A stretch of DNA of 6,608 nt from Sedimentisphaerales bacterium (GTDB lineage Bacteria > Planctomycetota > Phycisphaerae > Sedimentisphaerales > Anaerobacaceae), in NCBI GenBank assembly GCA_030630905.1, contig DAOVMB010000145.1:1-6608 (forward strand), in the 5' to 3' direction. Positions 6,590 through 6,608 of the stretch are shown piece by piece. Made by a program: the position numbers and the translations under genes. Positions within the stretch are counted from its first letter, which is position 1. Every line of letters starts with the position of its first letter. The notes under the pieces are model-generated. The model was not told where the DNA came from and did not search any database. It was given only the letters and a program-made list of their open reading frames with translations.

Positions 6590-6608
6590 CGAGGGCGTCC
6601 CGCCCTCG
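6590..6608. repeat. Perfect hairpin palindrome upstream of tatC at the window edge
   Basis: CGAGGGCG (6590-6597) and CGCCCTCG (6601-6608) form an 8-bp GC-rich stem with a 3-base TCC loop. It begins 22 bp upstream of the tatC ATG and reaches the last base of the window, so the stem may extend further. It could be a terminator of an upstream minus-strand gene (no T run follows it), a dispersed extragenic palindrome, or part of a coding sequence ending at the TGA just before tatC. Confidence 0.45.

Overview
The window looks like a piece of a Planctomycetota genome, most likely Phycisphaerae or Sedimentisphaerales-like, from an uncultured or environmental lineage. This rests on protein style: a secreted beta-sandwich protein ending in the 'KMYIDDIRL.RP' type of motif, a DUF362 protein with an N-terminal membrane anchor, and a large secreted glycoside hydrolase with a carbohydrate-binding-like front module. 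The taxonomic call is inference by recognition; no marker gene is present.

Layout. (1) 1-645, + strand: the 3' end of a secreted multi-domain protein with concanavalin-like/DUF1349-type and jelly-roll-type modules, followed by a good hairpin terminator at 690-724. (2) 813-2492, - strand: a 559-residue DUF362 protein with three predicted membrane segments, read as a single-gene unit from a near-consensus sigma70 promoter (2549-2577). (3) 2493-2761: a 269-bp divergent intergenic region holding that promoter and, towards the hydrolase gene, a nested inverted repeat (2609-2665) that could be an operator or leader structure. (4) 2762-5536, + strand: a secreted clan GH-A-type glycoside hydrolase of about 924 residues with both expected catalytic glutamates. 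(5) 5564-6568, - strand, convergent with the hydrolase and 27 bp from it: tatC, the core subunit of the twin-arginine translocase, with an unusually long first periplasmic loop. (6) 6590-6608: a perfect 8-bp-stem palindrome upstream of tatC at the window edge.

How the genes fit together. The partial protein and the hydrolase fit polysaccharide binding and degradation outside the cytoplasm. DUF362 has no established role, and its link to the hydrolase is only the shared divergent intergenic region. TatC is a housekeeping export gene; nothing shows that its neighbours are Tat substrates, and the hydrolase carries an ordinary Sec-type signal. I found no mobile element, CRISPR array, RNA gene or defence system. 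There is no clear evidence for a wholly new multi-gene system; the points most worth a second look are the TatC loop insertion, the unassigned hydrolase family and the nested repeat.
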